Positions 21,460 through 33,022 of a stretch of 64,000 nucleotides of DNA are shown here, piece after piece (the first letter of the stretch is position 1; each line of letters opens with the position of its first letter). The position numbers and the translations under genes were made by a program. Below the pieces are notes generated by a model. That model was not told the DNA's origin. It saw only the letters and a program-made list of their open reading frames with translations, and did no database searches. This DNA comes from Elmis aenea (Eukaryota; Arthropoda; Insecta; Coleoptera; Elmidae): NCBI GenBank assembly GCA_947652605.1, contig OX393581.1, positions 9,800,640 through 9,864,639 of the forward strand, given 5' to 3'.

Positions 21460-22800
21460 TATTTGCGATATTTTTACAGTTCAAAACCGTTTGTCGCAAC
21501 CTAATCTCCATCTTCTTCTGTCGAGCCATTTTTTTTCTTGAAGTCCTTTGTCCTCAATGGCCTTCTCCACTCTTTTTTTCCAAATTGGCCGGCCCTTTTT
21601 CCGTCTTAGACGTGGTTGCCATTTCCATTCTTGTGGTGGTAATCGATCTTCTGGTATCCGTTTTAGTTGGCCATACCATTTTAATTCCTTTGATGTAATT
21701 GTATCAATTATTGTAGAACCTACGTCCATTCTTTTCTGTATGTCCGTGTTACGTACTCTGTCAAGTCTAGTAAGACCGCAGCACTTCCTCCAGTACTCCT
21801 TTCCAGAGCTGTAATTTTACTTTCTTTTCTTTCATTAGTTGCCCATAGTTCAACCCCGTATACTGAGGGCCTTTCAGAGAAAACATGAGGCCCGGGGCAG
21901 TGTAACTAAAAGAAATGGTCCTCGCTTTCTTGAATTGTTTTAAAATCCGTCCCAGTTCACACTGATGACTTCCGCTTTTTTGAAATTCGTACGGTCTTTT
22001 ACAGATCGAGTTAAACATTGTGAGGCCCCTAAATTTCTAAAAGGTCCCCTAAAATTGTGAGGCCTGTGGTTTTTGCCCCCTGTCATCCCCCTGATAGAGC
22101 CAGTATACTCTCTATGATTGATTTGTACATTTTGGTTTTTGTCGTTTTTGTCACACTCTTCTCCAAAGCAGAAAGTTTAATTTTCTTATGGCAGCTCGTC
22201 CTTGTTTGAGATTTTAGTTTTACAGTTTCCATCACTATTTATCTTGACAACAAAATATTTATATTTGTTCTTACTCTCGATGATTTGGTTTTCAAGTTGT
22301 AAATCAGCGGCACGACCTCCAGTACAAGATATTCTGTTTTTTCATTATTGATGTTTAAACCCCACTTCTGATATTCATCGTTTAATTTTCTGTGTATGTC
22401 GTCACTGTCTTCTGCCAATACTAGTTGGTCATCAGCAAAAAATAATGTTTCCAGTTTGCTGTCCTAAGTTGATGCCCTAGCTCCTATATTTTTTGTTCCA
22501 GTTTTTTAAGGCTCTGCTAAAATATCTAATAAAGTGGGTGCTATCATAGCACCCACTTTATTAGATATGCTATGCAGCAACCTTGACGAAGAACCTTCGT
22601 TACTGCAATTTTATTCGATATTATATTTTCCACCATCACGTAGCTGGTCATATCACTGCATAATTTCTTTACTGCCTGTATCAGTTTATAACTAATGCAT
22701 TAATTTTTTATAACTTCCCATAGCCCAACCAGGGGAACCATATCATAGGCCCTCTGCAAGTCCACAAACACCAAGTGTTTCCAAATTATTGTTATTATAT
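21460..22800 (-). pseudogene. Non-LTR endonuclease-reverse transcriptase relic
   Basis: The minus strand shows, in order, HLVFVDLQRAYDMVPLVGLW, then SYKLIQAVKKL-like and VTKVLRQGCC blocks, an ADDQLVLAED-like block with the RT catalytic Asp pair, and at 21729-21481 ITSKELKWYGQLKRIPEDRL followed by RRKKGRPIWKKRVEKAIEDK. That is the palm and C-terminal order of non-LTR reverse transcriptases. Frames shift repeatedly and stops are frequent, so the copy is dead. Its N-terminal endonuclease is not visible. Confidence 0.75.
22522..22568. repeat. Perfect 23-bp inverted duplication
   Basis: ATATCTAATAAAGTGGGTGC plus TAT is followed after one base by its exact reverse complement. On the minus strand one copy reads as the RT relic's CIAPTLLDI stretch, so the second is an inverted local copy inserted beside it. 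Confidence 0.9.
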
Positions 22801-23115
22801 TAGTGTTATGACTTGTCTTTGTTGAATGAGAGCGGATCAGTGCTAGAAAAAAGTATTTTTTTGTTCCTGGACTCTGAAGTTGTTCATTTACAGATGCTAC
22901 AAAAATTATTGAGAATCAAGTAATAAAACATATCGCAACAGTATTTTTTTTCCATTTGTTTTGGCCGATAAACAGTTTTTTGATGTGTATTTATTCGTTT
23001 TTGATTGCGTTTTTCCAGGATCTTGGAAACATCCGGTGGTTTTAGAACAAAATTACAATTGTAATGCGCCAACTGTGTTCTGGTAAAACCCAATCAGTTT
23101 ATATGTAGGTACAGG
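22801..23115. other. Left flank of the satellite block
   Basis: AT-rich. No gene recognised. It ends TATATGTAGGTACAG directly before the first satellite-associated separator. Confidence 0.4.
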
Positions 23116-23250
23116 TTATTTATAGCCCAATTAAGGATTATTAGCCCCTAAATACGATTTTTAATTTTTCGTGAAAAATGGGAAAAGTGCAAAGGCTATA
23201 TAGTCTTTGTACTTTTTTCGACAAAAAAATCGATTTTCTTAAAAAAAATT
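23116..23250. repeat. Satellite separator copy 1 (left end)
   Basis: GTTATTTATAGCCCAATTAA, GGATTATTAGCCCCTAAATA and ATGGGAAAAGTGCAAAGG, followed by TCTTTGTACTTTTTTCGAC, just before the first monomer. It lacks the TTAATAGTTTTG / CTACAGCAAATGGCTTC first part found in internal copies. Confidence 0.85.
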
Positions 23251-23961
23251 TCGAAAACGGCTCGTTACATTTTGTTCAAATTTTAGCATGTTATAGAGTT
23301 TATTTTTCTAAGTATAATGCCGTTTGTCTCAACTATTTAGAAGTCTAATTTACAAAATTATACAAAAAATTAAAAATTTTGAAAATTTTGAATTTTTTTT
23401 TCGAAAACGGCTCGTTACATTTTGTTCAAATTTACGCATGTTATAGAGTTTATTTTTCTTTGTATATTGCCGTTTGTCTCAACTATTTAGAAATCAAATT
23501 TACAAAATTATTCAAAAAATTAAAAATTTTAAAAATGTTGAAAATTTTTTTCGAAAACGGCTCGTTACATTTTGTTCAAATTTTAGCATGTTATAGAGTT
23601 TATTTTTCTAAGTATAATGCCGTTTGTCTCAACTATTTAGAAGTCTAATTTACAAAATTATTCAAAAAATTAAAAATTTTGAAATTTTTTTTCGAAAACG
23701 GCTCGTTATATTTGGTTCAAATTTTAGCATGTTATAGGGTTTATTTTTCTAAGTATAATGCCGTTTGTCTCAACTATTTAGAAGTCTAATTTACAAAATT
23801 ATTCAAAAAATTAAAAATTTTGAATATTTTGAAATTTTTTTTCGAAAACGGCTCGTTACATTTTGTTCAAATTTTAGCATGTTATAGAGTTTATTTTTCT
23901 AAGTATAATGCCGTTTGTCTCAACTATTTAGAAGTCTAATTTACAAAATTATTCAAAAAAT

Positions 23962-24150
23962 TAATAGTTTTGAAAATTTTTTTCTTAAAACTACAGCAAA
24001 TGGCTTCAAATTTATTATACAGATTGTTTATAGCCCAATTAAGGATTATTAGCCCCTAAGTACGATTTTTAGTTTTTCGTGAAAAATGGGAAAAGTGCAA
24101 AGGCTATAGTCTTTGTACTTTTTTCGACAAAAAAATCGATTTTCTTAAAA
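23962..24150. repeat. Satellite separator copy 2
   Basis: Full form: TTAATAGTTTTG, CTACAGCAAATGGCTTCAAA, TTTATTATACAG, GCCCAATTAAGGATTATTAG, GGGAAAAGTGCAAAGGCTAT, GTCTTTGTACTTTTTTCGAC. AAAGTGCAAAG and CTTTGTACTTT form a 10-of-11 hairpin stem. Confidence 0.85.
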
Positions 24151-24849
24151 AAAAATTCGAAAACGGCTCGTTACATTTTGTTTAAATTTTAGCATGTTAT
24201 AGAGTTTATTTTTCTAAGTATAATGCCGTTTGTCTCAACTATTTAAAAATCTAATTTACAAAATTATACAAAAAATTAAAAATTTTGAAAATTTTGAATT
24301 TTTTTTCGAAAACGGCTCGTTACATTTGGTTCAAATTTACGCATGTTATAGAGTTTATTTTTCTTTGTATAATGCCGTTTGTCTCAACTATTTAGAAGTC
24401 AAATTTACAAAATTATTCAAAAAATTAAAAATTTTGAAAATTTTGAAATGTTTATTCGAAAACGGCTTGTTACATTTTGTTCAAATTTTAGCATGTTATA
24501 GAGTTTATTTTTCTAAGTATAATGCCGTTTGTCTCAACTATTTAGAAGTCTAATTTACAAAATTATTCAGAAAATTAAAAATTTTGAAATTTTTTTTCGA
24601 AAACGGCTCGTTACATTTTGTTCAAATTTTAGCATGTTATAGAGTTTATTTTTCTAAGTATAATGCCGTTTGTCCCAACTATTTAGAAGTCTAATTTACA
24701 AAATTATTTAAAAAATTAAAAATTTTGAATTTTTTTTCGAAAACGGCTCGTTACATTTTGTTCAAATTTTAGCATGTTATAGGGTTTATTTTTCCAAGTA
24801 TAATGCCGTTTGTCTCAACTATTTAGAAGTCAAAATTACAAATTTACAA

Positions 24850-25227
24850 AGCCATCCAAAATGCGTTAACTGCGGTGAAGCTCACCCGGCAAATTATAGG
24901 GGCTGTGTCGTCGCAACAGAGCTACAAAAAATGAGAAACAATTCGAATCAGAAAAAAACAGAAACTAAGACCAGCGAAAATATAACAAGACAACTACAGC
25001 AAGTGCAATATTCACAAACCCAGGTGGGAAAAACATATGGGCAAATAGCTGGAAATACTAATGTAAACGTACAAGAGTCGCAAGAAGAAATGACGGTCAA
25101 TCAAATGCTAACAAAGATAATCGAAAAATTGGATCAACAAGATAGCATAAACAAGGCAATTTTAGAAAGAGTGAAAATACTAGAATTGGGTAGCACAAGG
25201 GGAGCCAACCAAAATAAACTAATATAA
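24850..25227 (+). CDS. Jockey ORF1 C-terminal part (zinc knuckle), truncated
   Basis: The frame opens with SHPKCVNCGEAHPANYRGC, one retroviral-type CCHC knuckle of the spacing used in Jockey gag-like ORF1 proteins. A glutamine-rich tail and a short heptad-like segment (VNQMLTKIIEKLDQQDSINK) follow, ending in TAA at 25225-25227. The N-terminal part and start codon are absent because the insertion is 5'-truncated. Family ORF1 proteins bind element RNA. Confidence 0.8.
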   Translation, partial: SHPKCVNCGEAHPANYRGCVVATELQKMRNNSNQKKTETKTSENITRQLQQVQYSQTQVGKTYGQIAGNTNVNVQESQEEMTVNQMLTKIIEKLDQQDSINKAILERVKILELGSTRGANQNKLI

Positions 25228-27902
25228 TGGGTGAAACGATAAGAGTACTCGAATGGAATGTCAACGGATTATTGCATAGACAACAAGAGCTGCAGGTAAT
25301 ACTTGATGAACAAAAAATAGATGTGTGTCTCCTTGCAGAAACCCACTTAACTAATCAAACTTATGTAAGAATAAGAGGATACCAATTATACCACACGGTA
25401 CATCCCCAAAACACAGCGAGGGGAGGTAGCGCAGTTATAATTAAAAATAATATAACACATCACGAGGAAACAAAATATGCAACAAGCGAAATCCAGGCTA
25501 CAGCAGTAACGGTGAAAACTAAGAAGCAATCAGTAACTTTTGCTGCAGCGTACTGCCCACCGAGATACAACCTAAAAAAAGAAAATTATCTAAGATTCCT
25601 CAGAAGCCTCGGTGAACGATTTATAATAGGTGGAGATTACAACTCAAAAAATATTAACTGGGGATCAAGGTTAACTACAAGAAAAGGAAAGGAATTACAT
25701 GACGCCATTGTGGAATATGGATGTGAATACCACTCAACAAAAAAACCAACATACTGGCCAACAGATGTACAAAAAATACCAGACCTATTAGATTTCTTCA
25801 TTACAAAAAAAATATCGGCAAATTATATAGATGTCGAGGAAGAATACGGCTTAAACTCGGATCATTCAGGAATAATTCTTACACTGAGTGAAACAGTTAT
25901 TAAAAAAGAATCCAACCCAACATTAGTAAACAAATATACTGATTGGGAAGGGTTTAAAGAAGAAATCAATAACAATATTGAATTATCAGTACCCTTAAGA
26001 ACAACTGAACAGTTGGACGAAGAAACAGAAAACTTTATGAAAATCATACAGAAAGCAGCATGGAAAAACACTCCGTTCATCACAGGGAAAACAAGGGAAA
26101 ACAACTACCCAAAGGAAATTCGTGAGCTAATTGCTGAAAAAAGAAAAGCGCGTAAACGTTGGCAACGCACAAGAGCACCTACCGATAAGACAAGTTTAAA
26201 TAATCTTAGTCAACAACTGAAGAGGGAGATACAGAAGTGCAAAAATGAAAGTTTTAGTACTTATATGAAAGGGCTATCGGCTGAAAAAAAGACGGAGTAC
26301 TCACTATGGAGAGCTACGAAAAAACTGAAGAGACCAGCTTTACAAGTACCACCTATAAGGAGTGAAGAAGGTAGATGGGCGAAAAGCGATGAACATAAAG
26401 CTGAACTATTCGCAGATCACCTGGAACAAACATTTAAACCTAATGAACAATATACTCGTGAGAGTGTAAATAATACAGATCAGCTGCTGCTACCACGGGA
26501 GGGTGGGGAGGAGATCCCACTGGTAACACCAAAGGAGGTTGAGAATGACATCAAAAACAATATTAACTCGAGAAAAGCCCCAGGTTTCGACCTTATAACA
26601 GGTCTAACTCTCAAACAACTCCCTAGAAAGGGGATTGTAAAACTAACAAACCTAATAAACGCTACCTTTAGGCTGAAACACGTACCAAAAATCTGGAAAA
26701 TAGCAGAAGTAATAATGATCCAAAAGCAGGGAAAACCACCACATGAAGTTACCTCGTATAGACCGATCTCGTTGCTACCCGTTATCTCCAAACTCTTTGA
26801 AAAATTGCTCTTAAAGCGAATGAAGATCATAATCGAAAGAAAAAATATCATACCAACTCATCAATTTGGATTCCGAGAGGAACACTCTACAATAGACCAA
26901 GTACACAGAGTCACAGATCTGATAGAAAAAGCTCTAGAAGAAAAGAAAATATGTGCTGCAATTTTCCTAGACGTCAAACAAGCTTTTGATAAGGTCTGGC
27001 ATAAAGGGCTAATGATTAAACTGCGAACGTTATTACCAGGGCAGTATTGCCAAATACTAAAATCCTATATCTCAGGAAGACTATCCAGAATAAAGCAGGG
27101 AAATTATTATTCCGGGCTCAAAGACATAAAAGCAGGCGTTCCTCAAGGAAGCGTGCTAGGACCAGTTTTATACCTCTTATATACCCACGATATTCCACAA
27201 ACTAACGGCACCACAATAGCAACGTTCGCAGACGATACCACAGTGTTAGCGGTAGAAGAAAACATCGTAGAAGCAACTAACAAGCTGCAGCAGGCCATAA
27301 ACAAAATAAGCACATGGACAGAAAAATGGCGCATTAAGCTAAACGAAACGAAGTCGGTCCACGTCAATTTTACCAATCGTAAAACACATCACATCCCAAT
27401 AAAAATTGGTGGCAACCGATTACCGCACTCAAACTCTGCAAAATACCTAGGAATGACACTGGATGCTAAGCTTCGATGGAGCGAACACGTGAAGAAGAAG
27501 AGAGAAGAACTAAACATAAAGTATAAAAAAATGAACTGGCTTCTGGGAAGCAAATCCCAACTATCAATGCGAAACAAAACCTTAGTATATAACCAGATAC
27601 TGAAACCGGTCTGGACTTATGGAGCACAGCTCTGGGGCTGTGCGAGTAAAAGCAATATTAAAATCATCCAAAAATTTCAGAACAAAGTGGTAAGGGGAAT
27701 TGTAAATGCCCCATGGTACTGTCGAAACAATGATATCCATAAAGACCTTGGAGCCAATCATGTTACCGAGGAGATTAAGAAATCAGCCAAGAAGCACGAG
27801 GACCGACTACACCGGCACGTCAACGTGGAGGTAGTACAGCTCCTTGACAACGCTTCAATAGTGCGAAGGCTAAAACGAACTAAGCCGTTCGAACTTGTAT
27901 AA
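25227..27902 (+). CDS. Jockey ORF2: endonuclease-reverse transcriptase, 891 aa, intact
   Basis: The ATG overlaps the ORF1 stop (TAATG), an arrangement suited to termination-reinitiation. Residues 1 to about 225 form an APE-type endonuclease: EWNVNGL near the start, LAETHL around 37, GGDYNSKNINW around 136, SDHSGI around 210. The reverse transcriptase spans about 470-740, with SYRPISLLPVISKLFEKLLL, FGFREEHSTIDQV, FLDVKQAFDKVWH, AGVPQGSVLGPVLYLLYTHD and the catalytic FADD at about 667-670. The C-terminal end carries WTYGAQLWGC and RRLKRTKPFELV, a typical Jockey-clade ending. No internal stop. It could in principle supply enzyme in trans, but this copy lacks a 5' promoter region. Confidence 0.95.
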   Translation: MGETIRVLEWNVNGLLHRQQELQVILDEQKIDVCLLAETHLTNQTYVRIRGYQLYHTVHPQNTARGGSAVIIKNNITHHEETKYATSEIQATAVTVKTKKQSVTFAAAYCPPRYNLKKENYLRFLRSLGERFIIGGDYNSKNINWGSRLTTRKGKELHDAIVEYGCEYHSTKKPTYWPTDVQKIPDLLDFFITKKISANYIDVEEEYGLNSDHSGIILTLSETVIKKESNPTLVNKYTDWEGFKEEINNNIELSVPLRTTEQLDEETENFMKIIQKAAWKNTPFITGKTRENNYPKEIRELIAEKRKARKRWQRTRAPTDKTSLNNLSQQLKREIQKCKNESFSTYMKGLSAEKKTEYSLWRATKKLKRPALQVPPIRSEEGRWAKSDEHKAELFADHLEQTFKPNEQYTRESVNNTDQLLLPREGGEEIPLVTPKEVENDIKNNINSRKAPGFDLITGLTLKQLPRKGIVKLTNLINATFRLKHVPKIWKIAEVIMIQKQGKPPHEVTSYRPISLLPVISKLFEKLLLKRMKIIIERKNIIPTHQFGFREEHSTIDQVHRVTDLIEKALEEKKICAAIFLDVKQAFDKVWHKGLMIKLRTLLPGQYCQILKSYISGRLSRIKQGNYYSGLKDIKAGVPQGSVLGPVLYLLYTHDIPQTNGTTIATFADDTTVLAVEENIVEATNKLQQAINKISTWTEKWRIKLNETKSVHVNFTNRKTHHIPIKIGGNRLPHSNSAKYLGMTLDAKLRWSEHVKKKREELNIKYKKMNWLLGSKSQLSMRNKTLVYNQILKPVWTYGAQLWGCASKSNIKIIQKFQNKVVRGIVNAPWYCRNNDIHKDLGANHVTEEIKKSAKKHEDRLHRHVNVEVVQLLDNASIVRRLKRTKPFELV

Positions 27903-28072
27903 GCTCGCTTGGTAGTGTAGTGTAGTGAAGTGGGCAGGCCAGGGACGTGCCCAAGTGGAAACCAGGAAATAGGACACACCGAGGGGAGGAGTTCTATTAT
28001 TTGTAGTAACTAGTAGATTAAGATAGATTTAAGGTGCTCGTTAGTCAGTAGTAGCTTGACTAGTTGCATTTC

Positions 28073-28079
<7 letters not shown>

Positions 28080-28105
<26 letters not shown>
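28080..28105 (+). other. Poly(A) tail of the Jockey insertion
   Basis: Twenty-six consecutive A follow TTTCAAAATTT at the end of the 3' untranslated region, marking the reverse-transcribed RNA end. Confidence 0.9.
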
Positions 28106-28107
<2 letters not shown>

Positions 28108-28766
28108 TTATAGAGTTTATTTTTCTAAGTATAAGGCCGTTTGTCCCAACTATTTAGAAGTCTAATTTACAAAATTATTTAAAAAATTAAAAATTTTGGA
28201 TTTTTTTTCGAAAACGGCTCGTTATATTTGGTTCAAATTTCAGCATGTTATAGGGTTTATTTTTCCAAGTATAATGCCGTTTGTCTCAACTATTTAGAAG
28301 TCAAAATTACAAAATTATTCAAAAAATTAAAAATTTTGAAAATTTTGAAATTTTTTTTCGAAAACGGCTCGTTATAATATGTTCAAATTTTAGCATGTTA
28401 TAGAGTTTATTTTTCTAAGTATAATGCCGTTTGTCCCAACTATTTAGAAGTCTAATTTACAAAATTATTTAAAAAATTTAAAATTTTAAAATTTTTTTCG
28501 AAAACGGCTCGTTATATTTGGTTCAAATTTCAGCATGTTATAGGGTTTATTTTTCCAAGTATAATGCCGTTTGTCTCAACTATTTAGAAGTCAAATTTAC
28601 AAAATTATTCAAAAAATTAAAAATTTTGAAAATTTTGAAATGTTTATTCGAAAACGGCTTGTTACATTTTGTTCAAATTTTAGCATGTTATAGAGTTTAT
28701 TTTTCTAAGTATAATGCCGTTCGTCTCAACTATTTAGAAGTCTAATTTACAAAATTATTCAAAAAA

Positions 28767-28956
28767 TTAATAGTTTTGAAAATTTTTTTCTTAAAACTAC
28801 AGCAAATGGCTTCAAATTTATTATACAGATTGTTTATAGCCCAATTAAGGATTATTAGCCCCTAAATACGATTTTTAATTTTTCGTGAAAAATGGGAAAA
28901 GTGCAAAGGCTATAGTCTTTGTACTTTTTTCGACAAAAAAATCGATTTTCTTAAAA
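28767..28956. repeat. Satellite separator copy 3
   Basis: Full form, nearly identical to the copy at 23962, and followed by the same order of monomer variants. Confidence 0.85.
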
Positions 28957-29560
28957 AAAAATTCGAAAACGGCTCGTTACATTTTGTTTAAATTTTAGCA
29001 TGTTATAGAGTTTATTTTTCTAAGTATAATGCCGTTTGTCTCAACTATTTAAAAATCTAATTTACAAAATTATACAAAAAATTAAAAATTTTGAAAATTT
29101 TGAATTTTTTTTCGAAAACGGCTCGTTACATTTGGTTCAAATTTACGCATGTTATAGAGTTTATTTTTGTTTGTATAATGCCGTTTGTCTCAACTATTTA
29201 GAAGTCAAATTTACAAAATTATTCAAAAAATTAAAAATTTTGAAAATTTTGAAATGTTTATTCGAAAACGGCTCGTTACATTTTGTTTAAATTTTAGCAT
29301 GTTATAGAGTTTATTTTTCTAAGTATAATGCCGTTTGTCCCAACTATTTAGAAGTCTAATTTACAAAATTATTTAAAAAATTAAAAATTTTGAATTTTTT
29401 TTCGAAAACGGCTCGTTACATTTTGTTCAAATTTTAGCATGTTATAGAGTTTATTTTTCTAAGTATAATGCCGTTTGTCCCAACTATTTAGAAGTCTAAT
29501 TTACAAAATTATTTAAAAAATTAAAAATTTTGAAATTTTTTTCAAAACGGCTCGTTATAT

Positions 29561-32500
29561 TTGGTTCAAATTTCAGCATGCTTTAGGGTTTATTTTTCTT
29601 TGTATAATGCCGTTTGTCTCAACTATTTAGAAGTCAAATTTACAAAATTATTCAAAAAATTAAAAATTTTGAAAATTTTGAAATTTTTTTTCGAAAACGG
29701 CTCGTTACATTTTGTTCAAATTTTAGCATGTTATAGAGTTTATTTTTCTAAGTATAATGCCGTTTGTCCCAACTATTTAGAAGTCTAATTTACAAAATTA
29801 TTTAAAAAATTTTAAATTTTAAATTTTTTTTTCGAAAACGGCTCGTTATATTTGGTTCAAATTTTAGCATGTTATAGAGTTTATTTTTCTAAGTATAATG
29901 CCGTTTGTCCCAACTATTTAGAAGTCTAATTTACAAAATTATTTAAAAAATTAAAAATTTTGAAATTTTTTTCGAAAACGGCTCGTTATATTTGGTTCAA
30001 ATTTCAGCATGTTATAGGGTTTATTTTTCCAAGTATAATGCCGTTTGTCTCAACTATTTAGAAGTCAAATTTACAAAATTATTCAAAAAATTAAAAATTT
30101 TGAAAATTTTGAAATTTTTTTTCGAAAACGGCTCGTTACATTTTGTTCAAATTTTAGCATGTTATAGAGTTTATTTTTCTAAGTATAATGCCGTTTGTCC
30201 CAACTATTTAGAAGTCTAATTTACAAAATTATTTAAAAAATTTAAAATTTTAAATTTTTTTTTCGAAAACGGCTCGTTATATTTGGTTCAAATTTTAGCA
30301 TGTTATAGAGTTTATTTTTCTAAGTATAATGCCGTTTGTCTCAACTATTTAGAAGTCTAATTTACAAAATTATTCAAAAAATTAAAAATTTTGAAATTTT
30401 TTTCGAAAACGGCTCGTTATATTTTGTTCAAATTTTAGCATGTTATAGGGTTTATTTTTCCAAGTATAATGCCGTTTGTCTCAACTATTTAGAAGTCAAA
30501 ATTACAAAATTATTCAAAAAATTAAAAATTTTGAAAATTTTGAAATGTTTATTCGAAAACGGCTTGTTACATTTTGTTCAAATTTTAGCATGTTATAGAG
30601 TTTATTTTTCTAAGTATAATGCCGTTTGTCTCAACTATTTAAAAATCTAATTTACAAAATTATACAAAAAATTAAAAATTTTGAAAATTTTGAATTTTTT
30701 TTCGAAAACGGCTCGTTACATTTGGTTCAAATTTACGCATGTTATAGAGTTTATTTTTGTTTGTATAATGCCGTTTGTCTCAACTATTAAGAAGTCAAAT
30801 TTACAAAATTATTCAAAAAATTAAAAATTTTGAAAATTTTGAAATGTTTATTCGAAAACGGCTTGTTACATTTTGTTCAAATTTTAGCATGTTATAGAGT
30901 TTATTTTTCTAAGTATAATGCCGTTTGTCTCAACTATTTAGAAGTCTAATTTACAAAATTATTCAAAAAATTAAAAATTTTGAAATTTTTTTTCGAAAAC
31001 GGCTCGTTACATTTTGTTCAAATTTTAGCATGTTATAGAGTTTATTTTTCTAAGTATAATGCCGTTTGTCCCAACTATTTAGAAGTCTAATTTACAAAAT
31101 TATTTAAAAAATTAAAAATTTTGAATTTTTTTTCGAAAACGGCTCGTTACATTTTGTTCAAATTTTAGCATGTTATAGAGTTTATTTTTCTAAGTATAAT
31201 GCCGTTTGTCCCAACTATTTAGAAGTCTAATTTACAAAATTATTTAAAAAATTAAAAATTTTGAAATTTTTTTCAAAACGGCTCGTTATATTTGGTTCAA
31301 ATTTCAGCATGCTTTAGGGTTTATTTTTCTTTGTATAATGCCGTTTGTCTCAACTATTTAGAAGTCAAATTTACAAAATTATTCAAAAAATTAAAAATTT
31401 TGAAAATTTTGAAATTTTTTTTCGAAAACGGCTCGTTACATTTTGTTCAAATTTTAGCATGTTATAGAGTTTATTTTTCTAAGTATAATGCCGTTTGTCC
31501 CAACTATTTAGAAGTCTAATTTACAAAATTATTTAAAAAATTTTAAATTTTAAATTTTTTTTTCGAAAACGGCTCGTTATATTTGGTTCAAATTTTAGCA
31601 TGTTATAGAGTTTATTTTTCTAAGTATAATGCCGTTTGTCCCAACTATTTAGAAGTCTAATTTACAAAATTATTTAAAAAATTAAAAATTTTGAAATTTT
31701 TTTCGAAAACGGCTCGTTATATTTGGTTCAAATTTCAGCATGTTATAGGGTTTATTTTTCCAAGTATAATGCCGTTTGTCTCAACTATTTAGAAGTCAAA
31801 TTTACAAAATTATTCAAAAAATTAAAAATTTTGAAAATTTTGAAATTTTTTTTCGAAAACGGCTCGTTACATTTTGTTCAAATTTTAGCATGTTATAGAG
31901 TTTATTTTTCTAAGTATAATGCCGTTTGTCCCAACTATTTAGAAGTCTAATTTACAAAATTATTTAAAAAATTTAAAATTTAAAATTTTTTTTTCGAAAA
32001 CGGCTCGTTATATTTGGTTCAAATTTTAGCATGTTATAGAGTTTATTTTTCTAAGTATAATGCCGTTTGTCTCAACTATTTAGAAGTCTAATTTACAAAA
32101 TTATTCAAAAAATTAAAAATTTTGAAATTTTTTTCGAAAACGGCTCGTTATATTTTGTTCAAATTTTAGCATGTTATAGGGTTTATTTTTCCAAGTATAA
32201 TGCCGTTTGTCTCAACTATTTAGAAGTCAAAATTACAAAATTATTCAAAAAATTAAAAATTTTGAAAATTTTGAAATGTTTATTCGAAAACGGCTTGTTA
32301 CATTTTGTTCAAATTTTAGCATGTTATAGAGTTTATTTTTCTAAGTATAATGCCGTTTGTCTCAACTATTTAAAAATCTAATTTACAAAATTATACAAAA
32401 AATTAAAAATTTTGAAAATTTTGAATTTTTTTTCGAAAACGGCTCGTTACATTTGGTTCAAATTTACGCATGTTATAGAGTTTATTTTTGTTTGTATAAT

Positions 32501-33022
32501 GCCGTTTGTCTCAACTATTTAGAAGTCAAATTTACAAAATTATTCAAAAAATTAAAAATTTTGAAAATTTTGAAATGTTTATTCGAAAACGGCTTGTTAC
32601 ATTTTGTTTAAATTTTAGCATGTTATAGAGTTTATTTTTCTAAGTATAATGCCGTTTGTCTCAACTATTTAGAAGTCTAATTTACAAAATTATTCAAAAA
32701 ATTAAAAATTTTGAAATTTTTTTTCGAAAACGGCTCGTTACATTTTGTTCAAATTTTAGCATGTTATAGAGTTTATTTTTCTAAGTATAATGCCGTTTGT
32801 CCCAACTATTTAGAAGTCTAATTTACAAAATTATTTAAAAAATTAAAAATTTTGAATTTTTTTTCGAAAACGGCTCGTTACATTTTGTTCAAATTTTAGC
32901 ATGTTATAGAGTTTATTTTTCTAAGTATAATGCCGTTTGTCCCAACTATTTAGAAGTCTAATTTACAAAATTATTTAAAAAATTAAAAATTTTGAAATTT
33001 TTTTCAAAACGGCTCGTTATAT
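29561..33022. repeat. Higher-order repeat, period 1731 bp (two units)
   Basis: Distinctive monomer junctions recur exactly 1731 bases apart. The CAAAACGGCTCGTTATATTT variant recurs at 29561, 31292 and 33023, and other variants at 29992/31723/33454 and 30336/32067. The unit holds about 12 monomers. Confidence 0.9.

Larger units (their letters stand above)
24850..28105 (+). mobile_element. 5'-truncated Jockey-type non-LTR retrotransposon with intact ORF2
   Basis: The element begins inside ORF1, has a complete ORF2 and a 3' untranslated region of about 177 bases, and ends in 26 A. The satellite resumes after the A-run at ATGTTATAGAG, a different monomer phase from where it broke off (GAAGTCAAAATTACAAA). 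There is therefore no visible target duplication, and part of a monomer is missing. The lack of stops in ORF2 points to a recent insertion. Confidence 0.9.

Noticed and set aside
23253..28750. CRISPR-like array because of regular repeats
   Set aside because: Repeats are contiguous monomers of about 145 bp without unique spacers, in an insect-type genome.
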